DNA of 64,000 nt from Hominenteromicrobium mulieris (GCF_020687165.1 NZ_JAJEQC010000002.1); one strand, 5' to 3'. Numbered from the stretch's first letter, positions 42,676-50,624 are shown. The notes: a model not told the origin generated them from the sequence alone. Numbers and translations: made by a program.

Positions 42676-42713
42676 GTTTCAAAAGCAACTATTTTGGGAA
42701 TGGGTGAATACTT

Positions 42714-44105
42714 TTGGAACTCTTTAACGCACAGCATGTTTTGCACGGCGAGCCTGTGACGGGCGAGCTGCCGTCTACGAACTCGCTTTTCAAAACGACC
42801 GTCAACATGGCGTGGCCTTCGATGGTGGAATCGTTTTTGGTGGCGCTCGTCGGCTTTATCGATACCATCATGGTGAGCACGCTGGGCTCTTACGCCATTG
42901 CAGCGGTGGGCCTGACGCAGCAGCCGAAGTTCATCGGTTTGGCGCTGTTTATGTCGATGAGCACGGCCATCTCGGCGCTGGTTGCACGGCGTAGGGGCGA
43001 GCAGAACCGCGAAAGCGCGGTGCGCATTTTGAAAACATGCATTCTGGTCGCCGTGATTTTGACGGCGATCATCAGCGTTACGTTTACGGCGTTTGCAGAC
43101 CCCATTATCCGCTTTGCGGGCTCGGCGGACGATACGCATGAAGCGGCGGTGGAGTATTTCCAAATCATCATGGGCGGCATCGGGTTTACGACCGTGATGA
43201 TGATCGTGAACGCGGCACAGCGCGGCGCGGGCAACACAAAGATCGCGCTGCGCACGAACATGGTCTCTAACCTTGTGAACGTGGTGTTCAACTATCTTTT
43301 GATCGGCGGCAACTTCGGGTTTCCGGCGCTCGGCACGCGCGGCGCGGCGCTTGCGACCGTCATCGGCTCTGTGCTCGGCTGCGCGATGAGCTTGCATTCC
43401 ATGTTCGCGAAGTCCTCGTTTGTGTATATCCGCGGCGTGAAAGGCTTTTTTACCTCGAGGTTTGACGTGCGCTCACTGCTTAACGTCGGTTCCAGCGCGT
43501 TTGTGGAGCAGATTTTCCTACGCATCGGCTTTTTGCTGTTCGCCATCACCGTTGCGAACCTCGGCACCACTGCGTATGCTGCGCACCAGATTGGCATGAA
43601 TATGATGAGTTTGACGTTCTCACTCGGTGATGGGCTTTCGGTGGCGTCTGTGGCGCTGATCGGCAGGAGTCTCGGCGAAGAACGGCGCGACCTTGCAAAG
43701 CTGTACGCCTCCATGTGTCAGCGAATCGGACTTTTCTGCGCGTTTGTGATGTCGATGGTTTTCCTGTTCTTCGGCAGGAATCTCTATGGCCTGTTTTCGA
43801 GTGAGCAGGAAATTCTCGATATGGGTGTGATGATTATGCGCATGCTGTGCGTTATCATTTATCTCCAGATCACGCAGGTTATTTTCTTCGGTTGCCTGAG
43901 AGGCGCGGGCGATACGAAGTATACCGCGTTTGCGTCTATGATCAGCGTCGCCATTATCCGACCGGGCTTAAGCTGGCTGCTGTGCTACCCGCTGGGACTG
44001 GGACTGCTTGGCGTGTGGCTTGGGTTGTTCGGTGACCAATTTATGCGATTCTGCCTTGGGTATTTCAGAATGAAGCAGGGCAAATGGCTGAAAATTAAGA
44101 TTTGA
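42714..44105 (+). CDS. MATE-family efflux transporter
   Basis: 463 residues with about twelve membrane segments in two related halves. Characteristic N-terminal stretch NMAWPSMVESFLVALVGFIDTIMVSTLG and GAGNTKIALRTNMVSN; the second half has GAGDTKYTAFAS. Na+- or H+-driven export of cationic compounds is the family role. The start is TTG at 42714; a GGGAATGGG stretch upstream is a weak ribosome site, and no ATG lies close by in frame. Copy C of the multi-hairpin repeat follows. Confidence 0.92.
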   Translation: MELFNAQHVLHGEPVTGELPSTNSLFKTTVNMAWPSMVESFLVALVGFIDTIMVSTLGSYAIAAVGLTQQPKFIGLALFMSMSTAISALVARRRGEQNRESAVRILKTCILVAVILTAIISVTFTAFADPIIRFAGSADDTHEAAVEYFQIIMGGIGFTTVMMIVNAAQRGAGNTKIALRTNMVSNLVNVVFNYLLIGGNFGFPALGTRGAALATVIGSVLGCAMSLHSMFAKSSFVYIRGVKGFFTSRFDVRSLLNVGSSAFVEQIFLRIGFLLFAITVANLGTTAYAAHQIGMNMMSLTFSLGDGLSVASVALIGRSLGEERRDLAKLYASMCQRIGLFCAFVMSMVFLFFGRNLYGLFSSEQEILDMGVMIMRMLCVIIYLQITQVIFFGCLRGAGDTKYTAFASMISVAIIRPGLSWLLCYPLGLGLLGVWLGLFGDQFMRFCLGYFRMKQGKWLKIKI

Positions 44106-44135
44106 CGCGTTTACGACAACGATAGCGGAGCGACG

Positions 44136-44310
44136 AATAAAGTCTTTGTCCAACTTCCTTCGAGAAAGTTGGTGGGGTCTTGGGGCAACACCCTAAGTCG
44201 TCGTTCGCAAACGACGAAACACCTTTTGCCTAACCCAAAATGAGAAAGGTAGCTTGAAACATCCGGTGGACGCTTCAAGCGTAGGGAACACAGTTGCATG
44301 GGTTCCCTGA
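44136..44310 (-). repeat. Multi-hairpin interspersed repeat, copy C
   Basis: Read on the minus strand: AGGGAACCC/GTGTTCCCT (44283-44308, loop ATGCAACT, one mismatch), GCTTGAAGCGTCC/GGATGTTTCAAGC (44252-44280, two G-U pairs), TCGTCGTT, loop TGCG, AACGACGA (44198-44217), CTTAGGG/CCCCAAG (44179-44197, one mismatch) and CCAACTTTC/GGAAGTTGG (44150-44172, one G-U), then CAAAGACTTTAT. The 3' end lies about 30 bases from the stop of the convergent MATE gene. Confidence 0.85.
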
Positions 44311-44362
44311 AAGGCGGTCTGCGACTGTCTTTAGAAATTCAAACAAGATAAAATAGAAGCAA

Positions 44363-44410
44363 AAAGTCTCCGCCTTTCTCTGAATCAAAGAGGAAAACGG
44401 AGACTTTTAT
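44363..44410. terminator. Terminator of the SCIFF-decarboxylase operon
   Basis: AAAGTCTCCG pairs with CGGAGACTTT, with an inner CCTTTCTCTG..AGAGG stem; T-runs on both strands. Confidence 0.8.
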
Positions 44411-44425
44411 ATTTTAAAATAGTGA

Positions 44426-45760
44426 TTATTCCACAACGACCGTGCAGTGCTCGGTGCCGTAGTATTCCATCGCGGAGATGACCTCAGGGGTCAGGCGCTC
44501 ACCGCATACAGCAAGCGGCACCGCGGGTGGGCAGCTCACGTTGGCGTCTGCCAAAATGCGGTTTTTGCACTCGGAAAGCGGTAACGTTTCACTCGGCGAG
44601 AAGAGCGCCTCGCGCGGGGAAAGTACACGCTCGGCATGCGGCGGCACAGGCGGCTTTGAAAGGATCGCCGGGGCGGGCAGAACGGAGAGCAGCGCGCGCT
44701 CGAGACGGGCAAAATCTGCGGGTGTGGTCTCCGGCGTGAACATCATCACAAGGTGGTCTGCGTCGGAAAACTCGCAGTAAATATTGCTGTGCGTCAAAAT
44801 TTCCGCCAGAGCTGTGCCCGTGTAGCCGAAGGACTTCGGCAATAAGCAGAGCTTTGTGCGCTCCTCGCCGCAAAGAGCATAGCCGTGCGCACGGAGTTTT
44901 GCTTTCAGCGTGTCAAGACGCTCCGCACAGGCTTTGAGCTGTGCGGGAAAAGATGTTGCTAAAAGCGGATTCGTTGCGTCGAGCGACTGCAAAATGAGGT
45001 AGGACGGGCTCGTGGACGCAAAGAGCGCCATGGCGCTTTCCGCACGCTGCGCGAACATGTCCGGCGTGCCGTGCGCGATGTGCAGATACGCGCCGCCCGT
45101 TAAGACCGGCAGTGTTTTGTGTGCGGAATCACAGCAGATGTCTGCGCCGAGCTGCATGGGGTGCATGGGCTCGGGCAGAAAATGCAGGTACGCGCCGTGG
45201 GCGTTATCGACGAGCAATAATACGCCGTGTTTTTTGCAGACGGTGGACAGGGACTTGATGTCCGCGATGTTGCCGAGATAATCCGGGCTTGTGATGTACA
45301 CGGCGGCAGGGTTTTCCGATACGATCACGTCTTCGAGCTGCGCGGGGGTGATGGCGCAGGAAATGACGCTTTCCGTGCCGTAGATCCAGCGAATGTCAAG
45401 GTCGAGCAGCGCTGCGGCCGTCATGAAGACCTTGTGTGCGTTACGGCCTGCCGCAATGACGGGCTTTTTGTGATTTGCGCGGGCATGCAGCAGCGCAAGA
45501 TACAGCATGGCGCGGATGCACAGGGACGAGCCCTCGGCGGAATAGACCGTCTTTTTGGTGCCGAATAACGCGGCGGCGTTCGCTTCGCTTTCGCGGATGA
45601 TGCCCTCGGCGTGGTAGAGCACGTCTGCGTCCTCAATCTCGGTGAGGTCGAGCGGCTCGGGGCCGAGCAGCGCGGTGCCCTTGTGGCCCGGCATGTGCAT
45701 GCGCAAAGCGCCGCTATATCGGTAGCGGCGCACAAATTCGCAGATTGGCGCGGTTATCAT
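44426..45760 (-). CDS. Orn/Lys/Arg decarboxylase-family PLP enzyme
   Basis: 444 residues. Fold type I PLP protein; the Schiff-base Lys is in DSAHKTLPVLTGGAYLH and the N-terminus RMHMPGHKG is the family hallmark. The size fits the short YaaO-like group lacking the wing domain. It decarboxylates a basic amino acid in related enzymes; which one is unclear. Start overlaps the SCIFF maturase stop by 4 bases, so it is translated from the same mRNA. Confidence 0.88.
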   Translation of the reverse strand: MITAPICEFVRRYRYSGALRMHMPGHKGTALLGPEPLDLTEIEDADVLYHAEGIIRESEANAAALFGTKKTVYSAEGSSLCIRAMLYLALLHARANHKKPVIAAGRNAHKVFMTAAALLDLDIRWIYGTESVISCAITPAQLEDVIVSENPAAVYITSPDYLGNIADIKSLSTVCKKHGVLLLVDNAHGAYLHFLPEPMHPMQLGADICCDSAHKTLPVLTGGAYLHIAHGTPDMFAQRAESAMALFASTSPSYLILQSLDATNPLLATSFPAQLKACAERLDTLKAKLRAHGYALCGEERTKLCLLPKSFGYTGTALAEILTHSNIYCEFSDADHLVMMFTPETTPADFARLERALLSVLPAPAILSKPPVPPHAERVLSPREALFSPSETLPLSECKNRILADANVSCPPAVPLAVCGERLTPEVISAMEYYGTEHCTVVVE

Positions 45761-47142
45761 GCGTTGTTATCCAATGCCTTGGAGGCTTCGAGCATGATGG
45801 CGCATTCCATGCGTTTTTTAAAGAGCTCGCAGCCCTCTTTGTAAACGCCGCGGACGGAGCCGGTGGCGTGGTAGGCGTTTGCGGCGCAGCCGCCGGAGCA
45901 GTACAGTCTTGCCCAGCAATCGCGGCACTCGGGGTGAGCGTACACGTTGCAGGAGGCGAAATCCGCCTGAATTTCTGTGTTCGTCACGCCTGTCCAGACA
46001 TCGCCGAGGCGGAATTTTTCGTCGCCGACGAACTGGTGGCAGGGGTAGAGGTCGCCCCACGGGGTGACGGCCATGTACTCTGTGCCGGAGCCGCAGCCCG
46101 AAATGCGCTTGTAAATGCACGGGCCGCCGGTGAGATCAATCATGTAGTGGTAGAACGTGAACGGTTTGCCGGCGCGGCGGCGCTCCAGCATGAGCTCAGC
46201 AAGCTTTTCGTACTGCTCCATGACGATGACGCGGTCTTCGTCGGTCAGCGCGGAGGGATCTCCCGGTGCGCAGACGACCGGTTCCATGCTCAGTTCCGTA
46301 AAGCCGAGGTCGAGCATCTGCTGAATGTCTTTGAGAAAATCCGGGTTTGCGTGCGTGAATGTGCCGCGCATGTAATACGCCTTGTTGCCGCGCGCCTTGA
46401 CGAGCTTCTGGAATTTCGGAACGATGCGATCCCAACTGCCGTTGCCGGCGTAGTCTACGCGGTAGCGGTCGTGCACTTCCTTGCGGCCGTCGAGGCTTAA
46501 AACGACATTGCTCATCTCGCGATTTGCAAAATCGATGACGTCGTCGTCGATCAAAACGCCGTTTGTCGTCAACGTGAAGCGGAAGTGCTTACCGCATTCC
46601 TTTTCGCGGGAACGGGCATACGCGACAAGCTGTTTTACGACGTCGAAATTCATCAGCGGTTCGCCGCCGAAGAAGTCGACTTCCAAATTGTGGCGCGTGC
46701 CGGAGTGCTCGAGCAGGAAATCAAGCGCCTGCTTGCCGACCTCAAAGGACATGAGAGCGCGGTCGCCGTGGTACTTGCCCTGGCTTGCAAAGCAGTAGGA
46801 GCAGTTTAAATTGCAGGTGTGCGCCACGTGCAGGCACAGCGCCTTGACGACGTTGGCGCTTTTCGCTTTCAGCGCACCTGCCATCGGCTCGAACGTATCG
46901 GGGGTGAAGAGCTTACCGGCGTCGCGCAGCTCTTCAATCTGCTCGTAGCACTCGTTGATGTCGGCTTCGGTCACGTCCTCACGGTCGCCGTATTTTTCCA
47001 GCATAGCGGCGGTAATCGCCTCGCGGCTTTCGGTCTCGAACAGGCCAATCATGTCATAGGCAACTTCATCGACAAGGTGGACGGAGCCGGAACAGATATC
47101 GAGCACGATGTTCATGCCGCCGAGTTTATAACGGTGTATCAT
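45757..47142 (-). CDS. scfB: Radical SAM/SPASM SCIFF peptide maturase
   Basis: 461 residues. Radical SAM motif CNLNCSYC (about residues 111-118) followed by FFGGEPL; the C-terminal SPASM region has the extra cluster cysteines (SGCGSG, PCHQF, CRDCWARLYCSGGC). An N-terminal RiPP-recognition-like region occupies about 1-100. It forms thioether cross-links between Cys and neighbouring residues of the SCIFF peptide, giving a ranthipeptide. Separated from the peptide gene by a terminator hairpin that should lower its level. Confidence 0.95.
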   Translation of the reverse strand: MIHRYKLGGMNIVLDICSGSVHLVDEVAYDMIGLFETESREAITAAMLEKYGDREDVTEADINECYEQIEELRDAGKLFTPDTFEPMAGALKAKSANVVKALCLHVAHTCNLNCSYCFASQGKYHGDRALMSFEVGKQALDFLLEHSGTRHNLEVDFFGGEPLMNFDVVKQLVAYARSREKECGKHFRFTLTTNGVLIDDDVIDFANREMSNVVLSLDGRKEVHDRYRVDYAGNGSWDRIVPKFQKLVKARGNKAYYMRGTFTHANPDFLKDIQQMLDLGFTELSMEPVVCAPGDPSALTDEDRVIVMEQYEKLAELMLERRRAGKPFTFYHYMIDLTGGPCIYKRISGCGSGTEYMAVTPWGDLYPCHQFVGDEKFRLGDVWTGVTNTEIQADFASCNVYAHPECRDCWARLYCSGGCAANAYHATGSVRGVYKEGCELFKKRMECAIMLEASKALDNNA

Positions 47143-47171
47143 CTAAAAAAATCCTTTCACATCTATACATG

Positions 47172-47199
47172 AAAAAAGCCGCCAAAAAAGGCGGCGTTT
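47172..47199 (-). terminator. Partial terminator between SCIFF peptide and maturase
   Basis: GCCGCC (47178-47183) and GGCGGC (47190-47195) pair; on the minus strand the stem is followed by six T. Readthrough gives a high ratio of peptide to enzyme. Confidence 0.85.
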
Positions 47200-47213
47200 T
47201 CTGAACCTTTGAA

Positions 47214-47369
47214 TTACTTCGCGTTCTTCTCCGTGTTCTCGCACTGCTGGTTTGCAATGCCGCAGCTCGTCTTGCAAGCAGACTGGCAGGAAGTCTGGCA
47301 CTCGCCGCAACCGCCGTTCTTTGCGCTTTCGCACAGGTTGCGGGTCTCAAGCGTCTGAATGTGTTTCAT
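47214..47369 (-). CDS. scfA: SCIFF peptide precursor (ranthipeptide)
   Basis: 51 residues, start MKHIQTLETRNL, core GCGECQTSCQSACKTSC, tail CEN. This is the near-universal clostridial 'six cysteines in forty-five residues' precursor. The six standard cysteines are at 21, 24, 28, 32, 36 and 43; here there is a seventh at residue 13. GGAGGCG lies seven bases before the ATG. Own strong promoter. The biological role of the mature product is not established. Confidence 0.96.
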   Translation of the reverse strand: MKHIQTLETRNLCESAKNGGCGECQTSCQSACKTSCGIANQQCENTEKNAK

Positions 47370-47421
47370 ATCATTTCGCCTCCGAATTGTTACTTTGTAA
47401 GCTAACTTTATTAGCCTTAAA

Positions 47422-47450
47422 ATTTTAACACAGATAGGGCGGGATGTCAA
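47422..47450 (-). promoter_or_regulatory. SigA-type promoter of the SCIFF operon
   Basis: On the minus strand TTGACA (complement of 47445-47450), 17 bp, TAAAAT (complement of 47422-47427). A GCTAA/TTAGC hairpin follows in the leader. Confidence 0.8.
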
Positions 47451-47473
47451 GATGCAAAGCCGCCGGATTTCGG

Positions 47474-47511
47474 GAAAAAGCATGTCCCCACGCCATTTCT
47501 GACGTGGGGAC
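47474..47511 (-). terminator. Terminator of metY
   Basis: On the minus strand GTCCCCACG pairs with CGTGGGGAC, then ATGCTTTTT. Confidence 0.82.
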
Positions 47512-47558
47512 ACGGAAAATAGGATATCGGAGAAATCAGTTTTAAGGAGTGTTTTGAA

Positions 47559-48851
47559 TCAGTCACCGAAAGCCTGGGAAAGATCGGCGATGATGTCATC
47601 GATGTGCTCAGTGCCGATGGAGAGGCGAATGGTGTTCGGCTGGATGCCCTGCTCTGCGAGCTCTTCTTCGTTGAGCTGTGAGTGCGTGGTGGAAGCCGGG
47701 TGGATAACGAGGGACTTCACGTCTGCGACGTTTGCGAGCAGAGAGAAAATTTTGAGTCTGTCGATGAACGCCTGTGCTTCCTTAGCGCCGCCCTTGATGT
47801 TGAACGTGAAGATGGAAGCGCCGCCGTTCGGGAAATACTTCTTATAAAGCTCGTGGTACGGGCTGTCCGGCAGAGACGGATGGTTGACGCTTTCGACCTT
47901 CGGGTGCTTGGAGAGGAAATCGACAACCTTCAGCGCGTTCTCTACATGGCGTTCAACGCGCAGAGAGAGCGTTTCAAGACCCTGCAGGAACAGGAATGCG
48001 TGCAGCGGAGCGAGCGTTGCGCCGGTATCACGCAGGAGGATTGCACGGATCTTCGTGACAAAGGCTGCCGCGCCGACATCCTTTGTGAAGCTGATGCCGT
48101 GGTAGCTGGGGTTCGGCTCTACGAGGGACGGGAACTTGCCGCTGCCTTCCCAGTCAAACTTACCGCTGTCTACGATAACGCCGCCGATCGCCGTGCCGTG
48201 ACCGCCGATGAACTTTGTAGCGGAATGGACAACAATGTCTGCGCCGTACTCGAACGGACGGAGGAGGTAAGGCGTTGCGAATGTGGAGTCTACAACAAGC
48301 GGAATCTTATGAGCATGTGCAATGGCTGCGACCTTTTCAATGTCAATCAGCGTTGCGTTCGGGTTACCGATGGTCTCGATGAAGACGGCCTTTGTCTTAT
48401 CGTTAATCGCGTTTTCAAAAGCGCCCTCTTCGTCCGGGTCTACGAACGTTGCGGTGATGCCGTACTGCGGGAGCGTGTGCTCGAGCAGATTGTAGGTGCC
48501 GCCGTAGATGGTCTTCGCGGAAACGATGTTGTCACCTGCGCTTGCGAGGTTGAGGAACGTATAATTGATGGCTGCTGCACCGGAAGCGACGCCAAGCGCT
48601 GCCACGCCGCCCTCAAGGGCTGCAATGCGCTGCTCAAATGCGTCCACGGTGGAGTTCGTCAGACGGCCGTAGATGTTGCCTGCATCTGCGAGCGCGAAGC
48701 GGGCTGCTGCGTGTGCGGAGTTCTTGAAGACGAAGGAAGTCGTCTGGTAGATCGGCACTGCGCGGGCATCGGTAGCGGGGTCCGGGTTCTCCTGACCTGC
48801 GTGCAGCTGGATGGTTTCAAAATGGTAGTTGTTATCATATGTATAGCTCAT
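47559..48851 (-). CDS. metY: O-acetylhomoserine sulfhydrylase (aminocarboxypropyltransferase)
   Basis: 430 residues, a Cys/Met-metabolism PLP enzyme. The PLP Lys is in VVHSATKFIGGHGT and the N-terminal TIQLHAGQENPDPATDARAVPIYQTTSF is characteristic of MetY rather than MetB. It makes homocysteine from O-acetylhomoserine and sulfide. It is preceded by a short leader ORF (48927-48986) and a promoter overlapping a perfect inverted repeat, and is divergent from cysK. Confidence 0.94.
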   Translation of the reverse strand: MSYTYDNNYHFETIQLHAGQENPDPATDARAVPIYQTTSFVFKNSAHAAARFALADAGNIYGRLTNSTVDAFEQRIAALEGGVAALGVASGAAAINYTFLNLASAGDNIVSAKTIYGGTYNLLEHTLPQYGITATFVDPDEEGAFENAINDKTKAVFIETIGNPNATLIDIEKVAAIAHAHKIPLVVDSTFATPYLLRPFEYGADIVVHSATKFIGGHGTAIGGVIVDSGKFDWEGSGKFPSLVEPNPSYHGISFTKDVGAAAFVTKIRAILLRDTGATLAPLHAFLFLQGLETLSLRVERHVENALKVVDFLSKHPKVESVNHPSLPDSPYHELYKKYFPNGGASIFTFNIKGGAKEAQAFIDRLKIFSLLANVADVKSLVIHPASTTHSQLNEEELAEQGIQPNTIRLSIGTEHIDDIIADLSQAFGD

Positions 48852-48926
48852 GGTAATACCTCTTTCATAATTTCAGAATTTAATTTTGTTTTAACGGATT
48901 TTGAGAAGTTGACGAAAAGCTGAGCT

Positions 48927-48986
48927 TCACATTCGCCCGTTTCTGAAATTGTGGCGAAGCATTTGCCGGAAAAGGGATCGCATCAT
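48927..48986 (-). CDS. Putative leader peptide upstream of metY
   Basis: 19 codons, ATGATG..TGA, with an excellent AAAGGAGG nine bases before the first ATG. The product MMRSLFRQMLRHNFRNGRM has four Met, five Arg and no obvious domain. It ends 75 bases before metY. The strong ribosome site in a leader, close to a regulated promoter, suggests a cis-acting leader peptide; no terminator hairpin was found after it. Confidence 0.5.
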   Translation of the reverse strand: MMRSLFRQMLRHNFRNGRM

Positions 48987-49045
48987 CGGGGTGCGCCTCC
49001 TTTGAGATTTACTTCGGTTTTTATGTTTGAAGGTTTCATAACACT

Positions 49046-49102
49046 CAAAACATATTGACTTGGTATGTTTTGTATGATACACGCTAGATTGCAATTTGTC
49101 AA
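49046..49102 (-). promoter_or_regulatory. metY promoter with perfect inverted repeat operator
   Basis: On the minus strand TTGACA (complement of 49097-49102), 17 bp, TATCAT (complement of 49074-49079). Directly downstream, over the start point, is CAAAACATA (49046-49054), nine bases, TATGTTTTG (49064-49072), a perfect 9-bp dyad. Likely a repressor site; the protein is not identified. No riboswitch was recognised between here and metY. Confidence 0.75.
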
Positions 49103-49234
49103 CCCCTAAAATGCAAAAATTGAAGAAAATTTTCGGAAACTATACTATTATATGGGGGAAACTGCATTTTGCATTGCAAAGCGGCGGATCGTTTCAACGA
49201 ATTTTAAAGGTAAAGGAAAAAGTGAAAAAAGATG

Positions 49235-49298
49235 TTGACAAATTTACCCTGTGGTGATAGGATATAAACAAGCTCAATAACCTATAAAATAAGTAGGT
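49235..49298 (+). promoter_or_regulatory. cysK promoter and Rrf2-type operator
   Basis: TTGACA (49235-49240), 17 bp, TAGGAT (49258-49263). Downstream of the start point is ACCTA-N9-TAGGT (49280-49298). The half-site ACCTA also overlaps the promoter of the Rrf2 gene at 50524, suggesting one shared regulator. The interval 49103-49234 between the two divergent promoters shows nothing else. Confidence 0.6.
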
Positions 49299-49338
49299 TT
49301 CATAAGTTTAGTAAAACAAGGCAAAGGAGAGACGCGAT

Positions 49339-49383
49339 ATGAACCCGTTTCCGTACAGTCGGCGATGTTGCGCCGCGGCCTGA
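49339..49383 (+). CDS. Putative cysteine leader peptide upstream of cysK
   Basis: 14 codons, MNPFPYSRRCCAAA, with AAGGAG nine bases before the ATG. Two adjacent Cys codons (TGT TGC) sit near the end, just before GCC GCG GCC TGA. Short ORFs with consecutive Cys codons act as cysteine-sensing leaders before sulfur genes in other bacteria. It ends 54 bases before cysK. No classical terminator follows, so any control would act through translation or Rho. Confidence 0.6.
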   Translation: MNPFPYSRRCCAAA

Positions 49384-49437
49384 AACGATACAAGAATGCA
49401 AACTCATTTATATAAAGTGTTTTAAGGAGACTTTACC

Positions 49438-50367
49438 ATGCGTGTATATCGGAAAATCACAGACCTCATCGGCGGCACTCCGCTTCTTGAACTTACCAAC
49501 TACGAAAAAGCAAATGAACTGAACGCGAAAATCTACGCGAAGCTTGAGTATTTCAACCCGGCAGGTAGCGTAAAGGACCGTATCGCAAAAGCGATGTTGG
49601 ACGACGCCGAGGAAAAGGGCCTCTTGAAGCCCGGCGCAGTTATCATTGAACCGACAAGCGGCAACACGGGCATCGGCCTTGCTTCCGTTGCGGCTTCCCG
49701 CGGTTATAAGGTAATCCTTACCATGCCGGAGACGATGAGTGTGGAGCGCCGCAACCTTTTGAAGGCTTACGGTGCGGAGCTTGTCCTCACCGAAGGCGCA
49801 AAGGGTATGCCGGGCGCTATCGCAAAGGCGAAGGAGCTCGCCGAGCAGACTCCAAACAGCTACATTCCGAGCCAGTTCACGAACCCGGCAAACCCGGCGG
49901 TGCACCTGAAGACGACCGGCCCGGAAATCTGGGCAGACACGGACGGCAAGGTCGATATTTTCGTTGCAGGCGTCGGCACGGGCGGCACGCTCTCCGGTGT
50001 AGGCGCGTACCTCAAGTCGCAGAACCCCAATGTTAAGGTTGTCGCGGTAGAACCGGCTAGCTCCCCGGTCCTCTCCGGCGGCAAGGCGGGCCCACATAAA
50101 ATTCAGGGCATCGGCGCGGGCTTTGTGCCGGATACGCTGAACACCGACGTTTACGATGAGATTCTCCCCGTGCAGAACGAGGACGCGTTTGCGACCGGCC
50201 GCGCACTGGCACGCAGCGAGGGCGTTTTGGTGGGCATCTCCTCCGGCGCGGCAGTCTTTGCGGCAGCACAGCTTGCAAAGCGCCCGGAAAACGCAGGCAA
50301 GGTCATCGTGGCGCTTCTGCCCGATACCGGCGAACGGTACCTCTCCACGCCGATGTTTGCAGACTGA
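49438..50367 (+). CDS. cysK: Cysteine synthase A (O-acetylserine sulfhydrylase)
   Basis: 309 residues. PLP Lys in NPAGSVKDRIA (about residues 38-48), substrate loop PTSGNTGIGLA, and phosphate-binding GVGTGGTLSGVG. Makes cysteine from O-acetylserine and sulfide in the cytoplasm. AAGGAG precedes the ATG. Upstream a CysCys leader ORF and an Rrf2-type dyad; downstream a terminator and the Rrf2 regulator gene. Confidence 0.96.
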   Translation: MRVYRKITDLIGGTPLLELTNYEKANELNAKIYAKLEYFNPAGSVKDRIAKAMLDDAEEKGLLKPGAVIIEPTSGNTGIGLASVAASRGYKVILTMPETMSVERRNLLKAYGAELVLTEGAKGMPGAIAKAKELAEQTPNSYIPSQFTNPANPAVHLKTTGPEIWADTDGKVDIFVAGVGTGGTLSGVGAYLKSQNPNVKVVAVEPASSPVLSGGKAGPHKIQGIGAGFVPDTLNTDVYDEILPVQNEDAFATGRALARSEGVLVGISSGAAVFAAAQLAKRPENAGKVIVALLPDTGERYLSTPMFAD

Positions 50368-50421
50368 TACAGCATACAAGAATCCAAACACATATTTTTG
50401 GGATAGAAAAATGAATGAGGG

Positions 50422-50455
50422 AAAGGGGCAAGGTTTTCGGGCTTTGCCCTTTTTC
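50422..50455 (+). terminator. Terminator of cysK
   Basis: AAGGGGCAAGG pairs with CTTTGCCCTTT (one mismatch), ending TTTTT. Confidence 0.8.
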
Positions 50456-50517
50456 GCGAGTTTAAAGGAGTTTATAGAGGGCGTTTTTACAGTAAATTAC
50501 CGGCAAAAATAAAACTC

Positions 50518-50546
50518 TTGAAAACCTACTAAAAACATGTTATTAT
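50518..50546 (+). promoter_or_regulatory. Promoter of the Rrf2 gene
   Basis: TTGAAA (50518-50523), 17 bp, TATTAT (50541-50546). ACCTACTAAAA in the spacer resembles the ACCTATAAAA arm of the dyad before cysK, so autoregulation is likely. Confidence 0.65.
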
Positions 50547-50624
50547 GGTATAAAGTTTGCGGCGGACAGTGAGCCCGCTTGTTTTATTCCGGAAACGCTA
50601 TTTTACATAAAGGATGGATACCGC

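Noticed and set aside
44131..44335. Repeat copies as simple transcription terminators
   Set aside because: Each neighbouring gene already has a terminator, and most of the stems lack a following T-run; the conserved multi-stem plan exceeds what a terminator needs.
48851..49438. SAM or T-box riboswitch before metY or cysK
   Set aside because: No SAM-box core, T-box sequence or terminator/anti-terminator pair could be found; leader ORFs and dyads account for the conserved-looking parts.
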